A stretch of DNA of 64,000 nt from QHWT01 sp963755695 (GCA_963755695.1 CAVWLB010000008.1:248001-312000), one strand, 5' to 3'. Shown: positions 25,005-34,050, counted from the first letter of the stretch. The notes: generated by a model not told the origin, from the letters alone. Made by a program: numbers and translations.

Positions 25005-25301
25005 CTGAATTTTCAGCCCCGACTTCACGTCGCGTACGCCCGCGACCCGCCGCGTGAGATCGACCGCCTTTGTCTCTTCTTCCTTCGACTTCACCACGCC
25101 GTTGAGCGTGACCACGCCGGCGGAGGTCTCGACGGCGATCTTGGTCGCGTCGATCACCGGATCGTTCAGGAGCGCCGTCTTCACCCGAGTCGTGATCGTC
25201 GCATCGTCGATGGTGCGGTTGAGGGCCTGATCACTCGCACAGGCAGACAGAAGGGGCAGGCTGCAGGTGAGCAGCAGGAGGAGAGCCGCAGCGGCTTTCA
25301 T
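24987..25301 (-). CDS. BON-domain lipoprotein
   Basis: 104 residues. MKAAAALLLLLTCSLPLLSAC is a lipoprotein signal with lipobox LSAC. One BON domain follows (DDATITTRVKTALLNDPVID, VVTLNGVVKSKEEETKAVDL). BON proteins bind phospholipid or stabilise the envelope under osmotic stress. Its last five codons lie inside the heptamer repeat, so repeat growth has touched the C-terminus (QVGSEQ). Confidence 0.88.
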   Translation of the reverse strand: MKAAAALLLLLTCSLPLLSACASDQALNRTIDDATITTRVKTALLNDPVIDATKIAVETSAGVVTLNGVVKSKEEETKAVDLTRRVAGVRDVKSGLKIQVGSEQ

Positions 25302-25337
25302 GATCGCAGGGTACCTGCTTCCGGCTGCACGGGGAAA

Positions 25338-26111
25338 TCACATGCCGGTTGCGTGATAGCCGCCATCGACCATCAGCACTTCGGCAGTGACGGCGCGACC
25401 CGCGTCGCTCAGAAGAAACAGCGCGGCCTCGGCCACTTCGGATGTGTCGACCGTGCGCCTGAGCGGCGCGCGATCCCGGTAATGCTGCAGGATGCTGGAG
25501 AACCCCGAGATGCCCGACGCGGCGAGCGTCTTGATCGGCCCGGCGGAAATTGCGTTGACGCGAATGTTCTTCGGTCCGAGATCGGCGGCCAGGTAGCGGA
25601 CGGTTGATTCGAGCGCCGCCTTGGCGACCCCCATCACGTTGTAATTCTGGAAGACACGCTCGCTGCCGAGATAGGTCAGCGTGAGGATCGATCCGCCGCC
25701 GCGCTTCTCCATCAACGGCAGCGCCCCCTTCGAGAGCGCAATCAGTGAGTACGCGCTGACGTCGAGCGCCAGCCGGAACCCGTCTCTCGACGTCTGGACG
25801 AAGGGATTGCTGAGATCTTCGCGCGCGGCGAATGCGGCGCCGTGCACGACGAAGTCGAGCCAGCCGAACGATCGCTCGAGCTGCTCGAACAGGCTCGCGA
25901 TCTGCGCGTCGTCGGTGACATCACAGGGCAGCACGATCGGATCGGTCAGTCCAGCGGAAAGCTCGCGGACGTTCTCTTCCAGCCGTTCACCCTGATAGGT
26001 CAGCGCCAGGCGTGCGCCTGCGTTCGACGCCGCCTGCGCGATGGCCCAGGCGATCGACCGCTTGTTTGCGACTCCGACGATGAGACCAGATTTGTTGGAA
26101 AGAGCAGACAC
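25338..26111 (-). CDS. fabI: Enoyl-ACP reductase (FabI type)
   Basis: 257 residues from a GTG start at 26111, with GAGGG about 9 nt upstream. It catalyses the last reduction of fatty-acid elongation with NADH. VGVANKRSIAWAIA is the nucleotide loop. The Y-x6-K pair in NYNVMGVAK and the upstream tyrosine in LTYLGSERV form the FabI active site. Length and ending (VDGGYHATGM) are typical. It stands alone. Confidence 0.95.
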   Translation of the reverse strand: MSALSNKSGLIVGVANKRSIAWAIAQAASNAGARLALTYQGERLEENVRELSAGLTDPIVLPCDVTDDAQIASLFEQLERSFGWLDFVVHGAAFAAREDLSNPFVQTSRDGFRLALDVSAYSLIALSKGALPLMEKRGGGSILTLTYLGSERVFQNYNVMGVAKAALESTVRYLAADLGPKNIRVNAISAGPIKTLAASGISGFSSILQHYRDRAPLRRTVDTSEVAEAALFLLSDAGRAVTAEVLMVDGGYHATGM

Positions 26112-26139
26112 TCGTCAATCCCTCATCGCTGATCCGGGA

Positions 26140-26290
26140 TCCCTTATCGTTGATCCTGAATCCTCCAGCGTCAATCCCGATCGGGCTCAAACGGCGGACG
26201 CGAGCAGACGCGTGATTCTACGATCCCGATTCGATTACGGGTTACGGGTTGACGATTGGGGGGTCCGGATCGGGAATCGAGGATTGTCCG
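26140..26290. repeat. Degenerate short-repeat spacer between fabI and the RGG protein
   Basis: Contains runs such as gattacgggttacgggttgacgattggg that parse as 7-mers, and related patches tgatccgggatccc / cggatcgggaatcg. Less regular than the other arrays. No gene is seen. Confidence 0.45.
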
Positions 26291-26291
26291 A

Positions 26292-26933
26292 CTAACGCGA
26301 GCGTTTCTTCGGTCCGCCGTGTCGCTGCCCGCCCGGGGCGCGTCCGAAGCCCTGGTTGCCACGCGACTGCCCACGGCCCTGGCCCTGTTGCGGTCCGCGG
26401 CCGAAGCGTCCGCCGCCTGGCCGTCCACTGTTGCCGCCCTGTGCGTGCATGCCGCGCCCGCGGAAATTGCCGTTGCCACGCCCGTTGTTCTGGCGAATGG
26501 TGAAGTCCGGCGCGGGTCGCTCGGTCTTGATGCCTTCGGGCCGCGGCAGCGTTGCGCGGATAAGCGGGCGATGAACGGGACCGTCTTCCGCAGTGGCCGG
26601 CTCGGGCTCGACCTCCGGCTCCGCGATGAGAGCGGCGGGCTCGATGATCGCGCCTGCGGCAATCGGTTCGTCGATGATGTCAGCGGGTTGGCCGTTGTTG
26701 TGTTCTTCGTGTGCGGTCATGGTGGGTTTGGAAACAGTGGGCTCGGTTGCCTTGACTGTGCGGCGGCGCGGAGCCTTTCCGCCCTTATACACGTGTTCGG
26801 AGTCGCAAGTGGTACACCGCGTCTGCTTGACGTCCTCATCGATCATCGCAACCACCGCGTGATTCGTCACACGGCGTTCGCGCGGACAATAGTCGTCCAA
26901 TATGTCACCGAGACGCAGCCGCCGCTGCTCCAT
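26292..26933 (-). CDS. Hypothetical protein with cysteine-containing N-terminus and RGG-rich tail
   Basis: 213 residues from MEQRRLRLGDILDDYC. The N-terminal 60 residues carry CPRERR and RCTTCDSEHVYKGGK, possibly a small zinc ribbon. The middle is acidic and Pro/Glu-rich. The last 70 residues are a Gly/Arg/Gln-rich tail (NNGRGNGNFRGRGMH, QGQGRGQSRGNQGFGR), typical of RNA-binding disordered tails. The start was chosen at 26933 because upstream sequence is not protein-like. An RNA-associated role is an inference. Family not recognised. Confidence 0.72.
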   Translation of the reverse strand: MEQRRLRLGDILDDYCPRERRVTNHAVVAMIDEDVKQTRCTTCDSEHVYKGGKAPRRRTVKATEPTVSKPTMTAHEEHNNGQPADIIDEPIAAGAIIEPAALIAEPEVEPEPATAEDGPVHRPLIRATLPRPEGIKTERPAPDFTIRQNNGRGNGNFRGRGMHAQGGNSGRPGGGRFGRGPQQGQGRGQSRGNQGFGRAPGGQRHGGPKKRSR

Positions 26934-27055
26934 TAACTCCCCCGAATTGTCCTGATGATGGGCTGGGAAAGATCGCGTTGCAGGTAAGCCAAGTCTAGCA
27001 GACGCCTCATCCCAAGCGCAACAATTGAGCAATAGTCTGCCGGGTGAAGGTTTTT

Positions 27056-28339
27056 CTACATTCCCCGGCCGATCCACGCCAGCGCGGATTCGAGCGGGCG
27101 ATCGCGTCCTGCCAGAAGATCGGCGCGGGTCGTCGGGACCACCTCGTCCGGTTCCACACCGCGGCCTTCGAGGCGTACGCCACTTCCAGTGACGAAATCT
27201 CCCCACGCGTGAATGAGCACATCACCATTCGGGAGTGTGTCGAACAACGCAGGCAGCGCCTGTCCCATCGACGGCTGACCGAACACCCGTGCGCGTCCAA
27301 GCGACTGCAGTCCGCCGGCAAAACATTCCGACGCGCTCGCTGACAAACCGTCGATGAGAATCGCGACCGGCCCGCGGAACGGCTCGACGCGGGTGCCTGC
27401 CGCATCGACCAGACGCGGGTTGGCGACGAAGCGCAACTCCGAATCCTTCGTCTTCATCACGCCGAGCGTGGCGCGCTCGGAAAGGAAGTGTCCCGACAGT
27501 CCCATGATCATTGCCGCGAGCCCGCCCGGGTTGCCGCGCAAGTCGATGACGATGCCGTCAGCCGTGCGGAAGCGATCCATCGCCTGCTGAAACCTGGCGT
27601 CGACGGCGGCCATCCAGACGTTGAAACCGATGACCCCGGCCTTTCCGCCGCCGGGCGTATCCATCAGCCTCGATCGGACGCGCACGTACATCGTCGGCAG
27701 ACTGCCGACATGGACCGGCTCTCCGTTTTCGGCCGCGCGGGCGATCGATTTCGCGATCGACTTTCCATCGCCATCGACGAACGTCACGTCCAGCGCCGAA
27801 CCCGACGGTCCCCGCAGCTTGGCGAGCGAGAGCCGCCACGCCTCGAGCTGCGCGATCCGTTCAGACGTACCGTCGGCAATTGGCGCGAGCGTTCGAGCCA
27901 TGGACACGCCATCAATCGCATCGACTATCCAGCCCGGCCGCACGCCTGCCGAGGCAGCCGCGCCGTCGGGATCGACCGAGGTCACGACGAGCTGTTTGTC
28001 GATCAAACGGACGTCGAAACCGGGCTGGGCACTGAGATCGGTCCGATCTACAGGAGAGTCTGGCGAACCCGGGATAACGGCAAAGTGCGAGAGTCCAAGG
28101 CGGCCGAGCAGGTCCCGCAAAACGGCGCGAAGCTCGCCGGGCGTTTTCGCCGCGATAGCCTTAGGACGCAGTTCGTCGCGGGCACGATCCCACGTTGTCC
28201 GATCGAACGACGGGTCGAAGTGGGTATCCCGAACAATCGTCCAGACTTTGTCGAACGTCGCCGCAGCTTCCGGAGCCTGCGCTGACAGCGCGACGACTGA
28301 CGCTGCCGTCACCACCAGCCCGGCGAGCGTGCGCTTCAC
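27056..28339 (-). CDS. Secreted S41-family (tricorn-like) serine peptidase with PDZ domain
   Basis: 427 residues with signal peptide (MKRTLAGLVVTAASVVALSA). A PDZ region lies around 105-160 (TSVDPDGAAASAGVRPGWIV). The S41 core contains the catalytic serine in DGLSASASECFAGGL and the conserved histidine in GLSHFAVIPG. The position of the lysine used by CtpA-type members reads SMGQALP, so it is closer to the tricorn/S41B type. Its ATG overlaps the stop of the upstream gene (ATGA), indicating a two-gene operon. Confidence 0.85.
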   Translation of the reverse strand: MKRTLAGLVVTAASVVALSAQAPEAAATFDKVWTIVRDTHFDPSFDRTTWDRARDELRPKAIAAKTPGELRAVLRDLLGRLGLSHFAVIPGSPDSPVDRTDLSAQPGFDVRLIDKQLVVTSVDPDGAAASAGVRPGWIVDAIDGVSMARTLAPIADGTSERIAQLEAWRLSLAKLRGPSGSALDVTFVDGDGKSIAKSIARAAENGEPVHVGSLPTMYVRVRSRLMDTPGGGKAGVIGFNVWMAAVDARFQQAMDRFRTADGIVIDLRGNPGGLAAMIMGLSGHFLSERATLGVMKTKDSELRFVANPRLVDAAGTRVEPFRGPVAILIDGLSASASECFAGGLQSLGRARVFGQPSMGQALPALFDTLPNGDVLIHAWGDFVTGSGVRLEGRGVEPDEVVPTTRADLLAGRDRPLESALAWIGRGM

Positions 28340-29157
28340 TTGATGAGTGCCTTGATCTGGTCGGGAAGATCGAATGCTGTTGGCTGCACCTTGTCGAACT
28401 CGACGGTGGCAAGTGAGATCTTCTGCTCGACGCCCATGATCTGCTGCACGACGCTGGTCGCAAGCAGGAGATTGCCGAACTTCTTGTAGTCCCCTTCGAT
28501 GCTGGTGGTCTTCACCGAACCCATCGGCGTTTCACGGGTATTCAAACTGCCCGCACGCAGCCCGGTCGCGACATCGTAGAAATCGAAGTCCTCCGAGCCG
28601 TCTTCCCGCACCATGCTCACCTTGTAGCAGGGCCGGTTATCGAACGGCGCCTTGTCGACGGTCTTCATGCTTCGATACCGCTTCGGATCGCGCAGGTCAC
28701 CGTAGAAGTCGGCGTCGAACTTCGCCTGCTCCAGTTCCTTGCCGACCTGCAGCATCGGACCGAGGAGCGGCGACAGCGACCAGCCGTGCGATCCGTCGAA
28801 GCCGCTCGCGATCTCGCCCAGCCCTGGCACGTTCACTTTCAGCGCGGCGCGATTCGGATTGGCGGCGCCATAGATCTCGACCGTGCCGACGAGGCCCTGT
28901 GCAGGCACGGAGAAGGTGCCCGTCGCGTGCTGCGATGTGTGCGAGAGCACGGCCTCGCGCCCGCCAATGGCCTTGATGTGACGATCGATGATCGACCGTG
29001 CTGGTGGAAGCTCGGCCTCCGCCTCCGCCTTGGGCGCGGACGTCGACGGCGCCGCGGTCGCCTGGGCGTAGAGGGGCGTCGCGCCAGACGATAGAGCCGC
29101 GAGCGCAACAATCAGAACGGGCACAGTACGGCCGTCCCTTGAATTCGAGAAGAACAT
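28336..29157 (-). CDS. Exported outer-membrane-lipoprotein-sorting-like protein
   Basis: 273 residues with signal peptide (VPVLIVALAALSSGATPLYA), a linker rich in Ala and Glu, then a LolA/LppX-like fold (IDRHIKAIGGREAVLSHTSQ, YRSMKTVDKAPFDNRPCYKV). AGGAGTTCCTTTA before the ATG supports the start. It is coupled to the S41 peptidase downstream. Related exported proteins carry or sense lipids or lipoproteins, but this member has no assigned function. Confidence 0.78.
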   Translation of the reverse strand: MFFSNSRDGRTVPVLIVALAALSSGATPLYAQATAAPSTSAPKAEAEAELPPARSIIDRHIKAIGGREAVLSHTSQHATGTFSVPAQGLVGTVEIYGAANPNRAALKVNVPGLGEIASGFDGSHGWSLSPLLGPMLQVGKELEQAKFDADFYGDLRDPKRYRSMKTVDKAPFDNRPCYKVSMVREDGSEDFDFYDVATGLRAGSLNTRETPMGSVKTTSIEGDYKKFGNLLLATSVVQQIMGVEQKISLATVEFDKVQPTAFDLPDQIKALIK

Positions 29158-29283
29158 TAAAGGAACTCCTGAAGCAGGCGGGATGGTTCAAGTGTATCAC
29201 CGGAAACGGCCGGACCCGGCGGCTTCTGCCCGGTCCGAAGCCCGCGGCCGCGCAAGGGCCCGGCGCGTCGGTATACTGCCATC

Positions 29284-29505
29284 ATGCTCAAGGGGTCGAA
29301 GATGGCCGTAGTGACCAAGGTCCAACCCGTCAGTATTCACGGCCAGATATCCTTGGACGTCTACTATCAGGATCCCGACGATTCACAGAGTCAAGTGCGC
29401 CTGGCACGAGTGGGACAGGAATCGGTCCCGCGCCGCCTCGAGCCCGGCGACCGCGTCGAACTGCACTACGTCCTCGGCGTGGTTACGCACATCACAAAGG
29501 CGTAA
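29284..29505 (+). CDS. Small conserved-looking hypothetical protein
   Basis: 73 residues, beta-rich (VSIHGQISLDVYYQDPDDSQ, GDRVELHYVLGVVTHITKA), with no signal peptide. Possibly an OB- or SH3-like fold. The stop codon is followed at once by the GGTTCAC array. Family not recognised. Confidence 0.6.
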   Translation: MLKGSKMAVVTKVQPVSIHGQISLDVYYQDPDDSQSQVRLARVGQESVPRRLEPGDRVELHYVLGVVTHITKA

Positions 29506-29507
29506 GC

Positions 29508-29665
29508 GGTTCACGGTTCCCAGTTCCGGTTCACGGTTCACGGTTCACGGTTCACGGTTCACGGTTCACGGTTCACGGTGCCCGTGGCCACAGAAAAACA
29601 CAGAAGAAACATTGAAGGTCCGCGTCCACTGGGAACCGCAAACTGCAAACTAGAAACTCCCGGTC
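29508..29665. repeat. GGTTCAC heptamer array with inverted partner
   Basis: Seven perfect consecutive copies of GGTTCAC occupy 29528-29576, preceded by degenerate copies. About 55 bp later the opposite orientation appears as ggaaccg, caaactg, caaacta, gaaactc, also spaced by 7. The array starts 3 bp after the small protein's stop codon and its partner ends in the stop of the convergent lipoprotein. Confidence 0.88.
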
Positions 29666-30254
29666 AATTCCCCGTTCTCACCCGTGTGAACGTCGCTGCG
29701 GCACCCCACGCCAGGCTGTCCTTCGGCTGCGCGCGAAGCCACGCTCGAAAACGCGAGGTTGCCGAAACGATCAGGGCGTTCTGCTTCTGGTCGAAAATTG
29801 CTGTTAGCTCGCCGCCCGGTGTGCGCCCCGCCCGCAGGCGATCGGCGAACCAGTCATAAGAGAGGGGCGTCAACACCAGTTCGTCGCCGGTTCGATCCAC
29901 GCGCAGCACGGCGTGAGCCGGCAGCAGGAACGAGCCGCGGTCTTCACCGCGTGCGGGCATCACGTCGAGATAGTGCTCATCGCCGACGATCGTCAGAAAG
30001 CCGGTAGCGTCTCCCTTCTCGCTGGGATGTTCGTAATGCAGGCGATACGATCGCCACTCCGCCGCATCGATCTTCAGCAACGCGTTGTCTTCCGCATCGC
30101 GCCACATGCCAATCAGCGACGGATCCCACGCCAGCCACTCATCGGCGTACGCCGGTTGCAGGGAGAGGACGAGACAGCCGGAACACGCCGCAGCCGCGAC
30201 GAACACGATCGACAGCACACCTATGCGGCGCATCTGGCCAGTCATTCTAGCCAT
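29664..30254 (-). CDS. Lipoprotein of unknown function
   Basis: 196 residues. The ATG at 30254 forms TGATG with the MFS transporter stop, so translation is coupled. MRRIGVLSIVFVAAAACSGC gives a lipobox. The mature part contains IGMWRDAEDNALLKIDAAEW and LTPLSYDWFADRLR, reminiscent of small periplasmic beta-sheet lipoproteins. Family not recognised. Confidence 0.75.
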   Translation of the reverse strand: MARMTGQMRRIGVLSIVFVAAAACSGCLVLSLQPAYADEWLAWDPSLIGMWRDAEDNALLKIDAAEWRSYRLHYEHPSEKGDATGFLTIVGDEHYLDVMPARGEDRGSFLLPAHAVLRVDRTGDELVLTPLSYDWFADRLRAGRTPGGELTAIFDQKQNALIVSATSRFRAWLRAQPKDSLAWGAAATFTRVRTGN

Positions 30255-31471
30255 CAGACGAGCGCGCGTCCTTTCGTCTCGGGGATCCAGATCCAGAACA
30301 GTGCCGCGAGCAGAAACGCCCCGGAACACACCAGGAGCGCCGTTCCAAAACCGTGGGTCGCGGCAAGCGTGCCGACGATGTAGGGCGCAAGCGCGCTGAC
30401 GAGACGTCCGGTGTTGTAGGTGAAACCTTGCGCGGTCGCACGGATTGCCGTCGGATAGATCTCCGCGGTGACCGCGCCGAACCCGGAAAAATACCCGGTT
30501 GCCGCGAAAGCGACGAAGGGTCCGAGGACCAGCAGCACGATGGGTATCCGTACGGTGACGTAGATCGTGAGCAACACTGCGGCGGCCACGAGGTAGGTCA
30601 CGTAAGTGCGTTTCCTTCCAACTCGATCGGAGACGAAACCAAAAGTGATGTAACCCAGCCACATGCCTACCTGCATGATCACCACGAATGCCGACGCGGC
30701 GCCGCCTTCCAGGCCGAGGCCGCCGTGAGCCGGTGACGATTTGAGATAGCTCGGAAGCCACAGGTTGAACCCCCACCACGCAAACAGCGTGCAGGCGTTC
30801 ATCAGCGTCAGCACGATCGTCAGCAGTGCGAGGTTGCCGTGGAAGAGCGCGGTCAGCCGACCGCTCGACTGCGGCAAGGTGCCGCGGGTACGCCAGATCT
30901 CCGGTTCCTTGACGCGGCGTTGAATCCAGATCGTGAAGAACGCTGGCACGATCCCGACGAAGAAGACGGCGCGCCAGCCGAACCGCGGTTGCACGACGCC
31001 GGCAACCAGGGCCGCAACCGCATAGCCGATCGCCCATCCGCTCTGCATCAGGCCGAGCGCCTTGCCGCGATGCTCCGCCGGCCACCACTCGCTGACCAGC
31101 GCCGCGCCGCTGGCCCATTCCCCTCCCATGCCAAACCCGAGAAGGATGCGGCACACGGCAAATGCGATGAACGATCCGGCCAGCCCGCATGCCGCCGTGA
31201 ACACGGAATAGAGCGCCACGCTCAGCATCATCGCCCGCGTGCGCCCGAAGCGATCGGCGATCCAGCCGAACCCGATGCCTCCCGCCGCCGCGGCCACCAG
31301 CGTCACCGACCCAAGGAGGCCGCCCTGCCCGGTCGTCAATCCAAGATCGGCAATGACCGCCGGCAGCACGAGCGCAAACAACATCACGTCGAATGCGTCC
31401 AGCGCCCAGCCGAGCGTGCCCGCGACCAACGCACGCCGAGCGTCTTCGCCCGCCGCCTGCCACCAGCTCAT
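30254..31471 (-). CDS. MFS transporter (sugar-acid/sialic-acid symporter-like)
   Basis: 405 residues with 12 predicted helices. The loop 2-3 signature GWIADRFGRTRAM and the loop GRKRTYVTYL fit the metabolite:H+ symporter branch. LGFGMGGEWASGAALVSEWW is typical of NanT- or aromatic-acid-type carriers. The ATG at 31471 overlaps the pxpA stop (ATGA), suggesting it may import the substrate of PxpA or a related acid. Substrate not determinable. Confidence 0.87.
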   Translation of the reverse strand: MSWWQAAGEDARRALVAGTLGWALDAFDVMLFALVLPAVIADLGLTTGQGGLLGSVTLVAAAAGGIGFGWIADRFGRTRAMMLSVALYSVFTAACGLAGSFIAFAVCRILLGFGMGGEWASGAALVSEWWPAEHRGKALGLMQSGWAIGYAVAALVAGVVQPRFGWRAVFFVGIVPAFFTIWIQRRVKEPEIWRTRGTLPQSSGRLTALFHGNLALLTIVLTLMNACTLFAWWGFNLWLPSYLKSSPAHGGLGLEGGAASAFVVIMQVGMWLGYITFGFVSDRVGRKRTYVTYLVAAAVLLTIYVTVRIPIVLLVLGPFVAFAATGYFSGFGAVTAEIYPTAIRATAQGFTYNTGRLVSALAPYIVGTLAATHGFGTALLVCSGAFLLAALFWIWIPETKGRALV

Positions 31472-32232
31472 CGCCATACGGCGACAGACTGCACGATCGC
31501 TCCAGAGTCGGTGAGCGCGGCGCGGAGCCGCCGCGCGAGGTCCGCGGCTCCCGGCGTGTCGCCATGCACGCAAATCGTATCTATCCTCAACGCCACCTCT
31601 CGTCCATCTGCGGTCTGGACGATTCCGTCTCGCACCATCCGCTGCGCGCGGTCGACGACGGTTGCCGGATCGTGAATGACGGCGCCGCGTTCGGTCCGCG
31701 GGGTCAGCGATCCATCGAGCTGATATGCGCGATCGGCAAATCCTTCGGCGGCAACCCGCAAACCCGCTTCACGCGCCGCGGTCATCATTGGCGAGTTCGG
31801 CAGCCCGAACATCATCAGCGACGCATCGAATCCCTTGATCGCGCGGGCGATGGCGTCGGCGAGCGGACGGCTGCGCGCCGCCATGTTGTAGAGCGCCCCG
31901 TGCGCCTTCACGTGCTGCAGGGTCATGCCCTCGCTCCGCGCGATGGCGGCAAGCGCACCAATCTGTGCCAGGATCGAGTCCTCGACTTCCGAAAGGTCGA
32001 CTTTGATCTCGCGTCGACCGAATCCCTGCAGGTCCGGAAAACCCGGATGGGCTCCAATAGCCACACCGGCCTCACGCGCGAGCCTGATCGTTCTCCGCAT
32101 CACCGACGGATCCCCGGCGTGCGCGCCGCACGCGATATTTGCCGACGTGATGTTCGGCATGACCTCCTCGTCCGCCCCCATCACCCAGGGGCCAAACGAT
32201 TCCCCCATGTCGCAGTTGATGTCGATGTGCAT
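31468..32232 (-). CDS. pxpA: 5-oxoprolinase subunit A (LamB/YcsF family)
   Basis: 254 residues. HIDINCDMGESFGPW, ITSANIACGAHAGDP, GAHPGFPD and QHVKAHGALYN are family motifs. PxpA works with PxpB and PxpC to hydrolyse 5-oxoproline (pyroglutamate) to glutamate; those partners are not in the window. The gene is followed by coupled MFS and lipoprotein genes. Its upstream region is entirely a heptamer array, so the promoter lies within or beyond it. Confidence 0.9.
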   Translation of the reverse strand: MHIDINCDMGESFGPWVMGADEEVMPNITSANIACGAHAGDPSVMRRTIRLAREAGVAIGAHPGFPDLQGFGRREIKVDLSEVEDSILAQIGALAAIARSEGMTLQHVKAHGALYNMAARSRPLADAIARAIKGFDASLMMFGLPNSPMMTAAREAGLRVAAEGFADRAYQLDGSLTPRTERGAVIHDPATVVDRAQRMVRDGIVQTADGREVALRIDTICVHGDTPGAADLARRLRAALTDSGAIVQSVAVWR

Positions 32233-32238
32233 GCGTTC

Positions 32239-32450
32239 GAGGTCCGAAATCGAGATCCGAGGTCCGAGGTCCGAGATCCGAGGTCCGAGGTCCGAGGTCC
32301 GAGGTCCGAGATCCGAGGTCCGAGATCCGAGGTCCGAAGTCCGAAGTCCGAGGTCGGAGGTCGGAGGTCCGTGGTTCGAGATCCGAGGTTCGAGATCCGA
32401 GGTCCGAGATCCGAGGTTCTACGTTCGAGGGGCGAGGGGCGAGGGGCGGG
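32239..32450. repeat. Long GAGGTCC/GAGATCC heptamer array upstream of pxpA
   Basis: About 30 consecutive 7-bp units, mostly gaggtcc and gagatcc, with variants gaagtcc, gaggttc and gaggggc, in perfect register for over 200 bp. It begins 7 bp before the pxpA start codon. The rest of the gap to the M20 peptidase gene (32451-32544) holds no gene. Read through, the repeats encode R/S/E/P-rich nonsense peptides in every frame, which should not be annotated. Confidence 0.95.
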
Positions 32451-32544
32451 GACCGCGAGGTGCGTTTCCGAATCATCGGAGCAAGCCCGGCCTCACAGAA
32501 TGCGGCCTTCCGCGGATCCCGCGCCCCGTAGCCCCTGACCGACT

Positions 32545-34050
32545 CTACATTCTCAGCACCGCCGCGACGGTGACGATACCGTCAAAGAACGCTCCGAGCC
32601 GAAGATTTTCGTTCTCTTCATGCTGGTTGTTGTCGAAGTTGACCAGCGGGACGATGACGGCTGGAAAGCCGAGTGCGTCGATGAACGGCGCGATCGGCAC
32701 TGTCCCGCCCAGCGTTCGAAGCTGCACGGGCGGAACGCCGAACGCCTTGGTGATGGCTGCGATCAGCGCGTGGGCCTGCGGATCCGAAGGAGACGTCCGG
32801 AATGCGCTCGTATATGGATCGACGGCCGCAAGGCGTGCGAGCTTCGAGTACTTCGCGCGTGTCGCCTCGTCCGGATCGCCGTCGACGAGGTGAAAACCCT
32901 GCTGAGCGATGTGAGCGCGAAGCTTCGAGACGAGATCCTCGGCCCTTGTCTCTTTCACGAGCCTGATGTCGAGCGCCGCCGTCGCGCGGTCGGGAACGAT
33001 GGTTCGTGCCCCGGCACCGACGTGCGCGCTCGACAGGCCACGGATGTTCAGCGTGGGATACTGGAGCGCGTCCTGCAGCCGCGGGAACGCGCTCTCGGGC
33101 TCGGCCACCCCGAATGTCCGGAGCATCTCAGCCCGGTCCTCCGGCACCGCGTCGAGCATCGCTCGTTCCTCGGCCGAGGGTGCCGCAATCCCGTCGTAGA
33201 AGCCTTCCACCCGGACCCGCCCTCCGTCTTCTTTCATCGAGGCGAGGAGAGCGGCGAGCCGCGCGGCAGGATTGGGGATCCAGTTGCCGTAGTTGCCGCT
33301 GTGGACCCCGCTCTTCGGGCCGAAGACGGTCAGGTCCAGCGTCACGATTCCCCGAGCCCCGAGCGCGACCGTCGGCCGCCCGCTCGAGTGGACCGGCCCG
33401 TCGAGGATGACCATCAGATCGGCGCGAAAGCGGTCGCGATACTTCGAAATTGCCGGTACAAGGCTGTGAGAGCCGGCCTCTTCCTCGCCGTCCAGTACAA
33501 GCCGGACGTTCGAGGACGGCATCAGCCCGGAGCCCTTCAAGGCCTCGACCGCCCAGACCAGCGCGAGAATCGGCGACTTGTCGTCGGAGGCCGACCTTGC
33601 GTACAGGCGCCAATCCCTTTCGAACCGCTCCACGGTTCTCGGATCGACCGGCTCGGGGTGCTGCTCCATGCGCCCGCGCCGCAGGACGGGCGTGAAGGGG
33701 TCCGGCTGGCTCCAGGCCTTCGGATCGACCGGCTGGCCGTCGTAGTGGCAGTAGAACAGGATGGTGCGGGCAGCGCCCGCCACGTCCAGGGAGGCGTATA
33801 CGAGGGGGTTGCCGCTGGTCTCGAGGACCTCAGACCTGAACCCGTGATGTTCGAGCAGCCCCCGCAGGTGCTCCGCGTTCCGGCGGATGTTCGCCCGGTC
33901 CGCCGCCACGTTCGGGACCGCGAGCGTCTCCAGGAGCTCGCTGATGACCGCCTTCTGATTCGCCTCTACCCACGCAGAGACCCTCGTCATCATCGGCGCC
34001 GGTTGAGACAACGCCGCAGCCACGAGCAACAGACCGGCAATCACCCGCAT
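32545..34050 (-). CDS. Secreted M20-family metallopeptidase
   Basis: 501 residues with an N-terminal signal segment (MRVIAGLLLVAAALSQPAP). Two-zinc ligands and catalytic residues are seen in YCHYDGQPVD, ASDDKSP, LDGEEEAGSH, VILDGP and FDNNQHEENENL. The dimerisation domain insert is present (SGVHSGNYGNWIPNPAARLA). It is probably a di- or oligopeptidase in the periplasm. The surrounding genes also serve peptide use. Confidence 0.9.
   Translation of the reverse strand: MRVIAGLLLVAAALSQPAPMMTRVSAWVEANQKAVISELLETLAVPNVAADRANIRRNAEHLRGLLEHHGFRSEVLETSGNPLVYASLDVAGAARTILFYCHYDGQPVDPKAWSQPDPFTPVLRRGRMEQHPEPVDPRTVERFERDWRLYARSASDDKSPILALVWAVEALKGSGLMPSSNVRLVLDGEEEAGSHSLVPAISKYRDRFRADLMVILDGPVHSSGRPTVALGARGIVTLDLTVFGPKSGVHSGNYGNWIPNPAARLAALLASMKEDGGRVRVEGFYDGIAAPSAEERAMLDAVPEDRAEMLRTFGVAEPESAFPRLQDALQYPTLNIRGLSSAHVGAGARTIVPDRATAALDIRLVKETRAEDLVSKLRAHIAQQGFHLVDGDPDEATRAKYSKLARLAAVDPYTSAFRTSPSDPQAHALIAAITKAFGVPPVQLRTLGGTVPIAPFIDALGFPAVIVPLVNFDNNQHEENENLRLGAFFDGIVTVAAVLRM

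Noticed and set aside
29508..29665. CRISPR-like appearance of the regular repeats
   Set aside because: Units are 7 bp and contiguous with no unique spacers, and there are no cas genes.
32075..32538. Open frames across the 32 kb array encoding RGPRSEV/GPRTSDL-type repeats
   Set aside because: They exist only because the 7-bp repeats lack stops in several frames; composition is not protein-like and they overlap pxpA.
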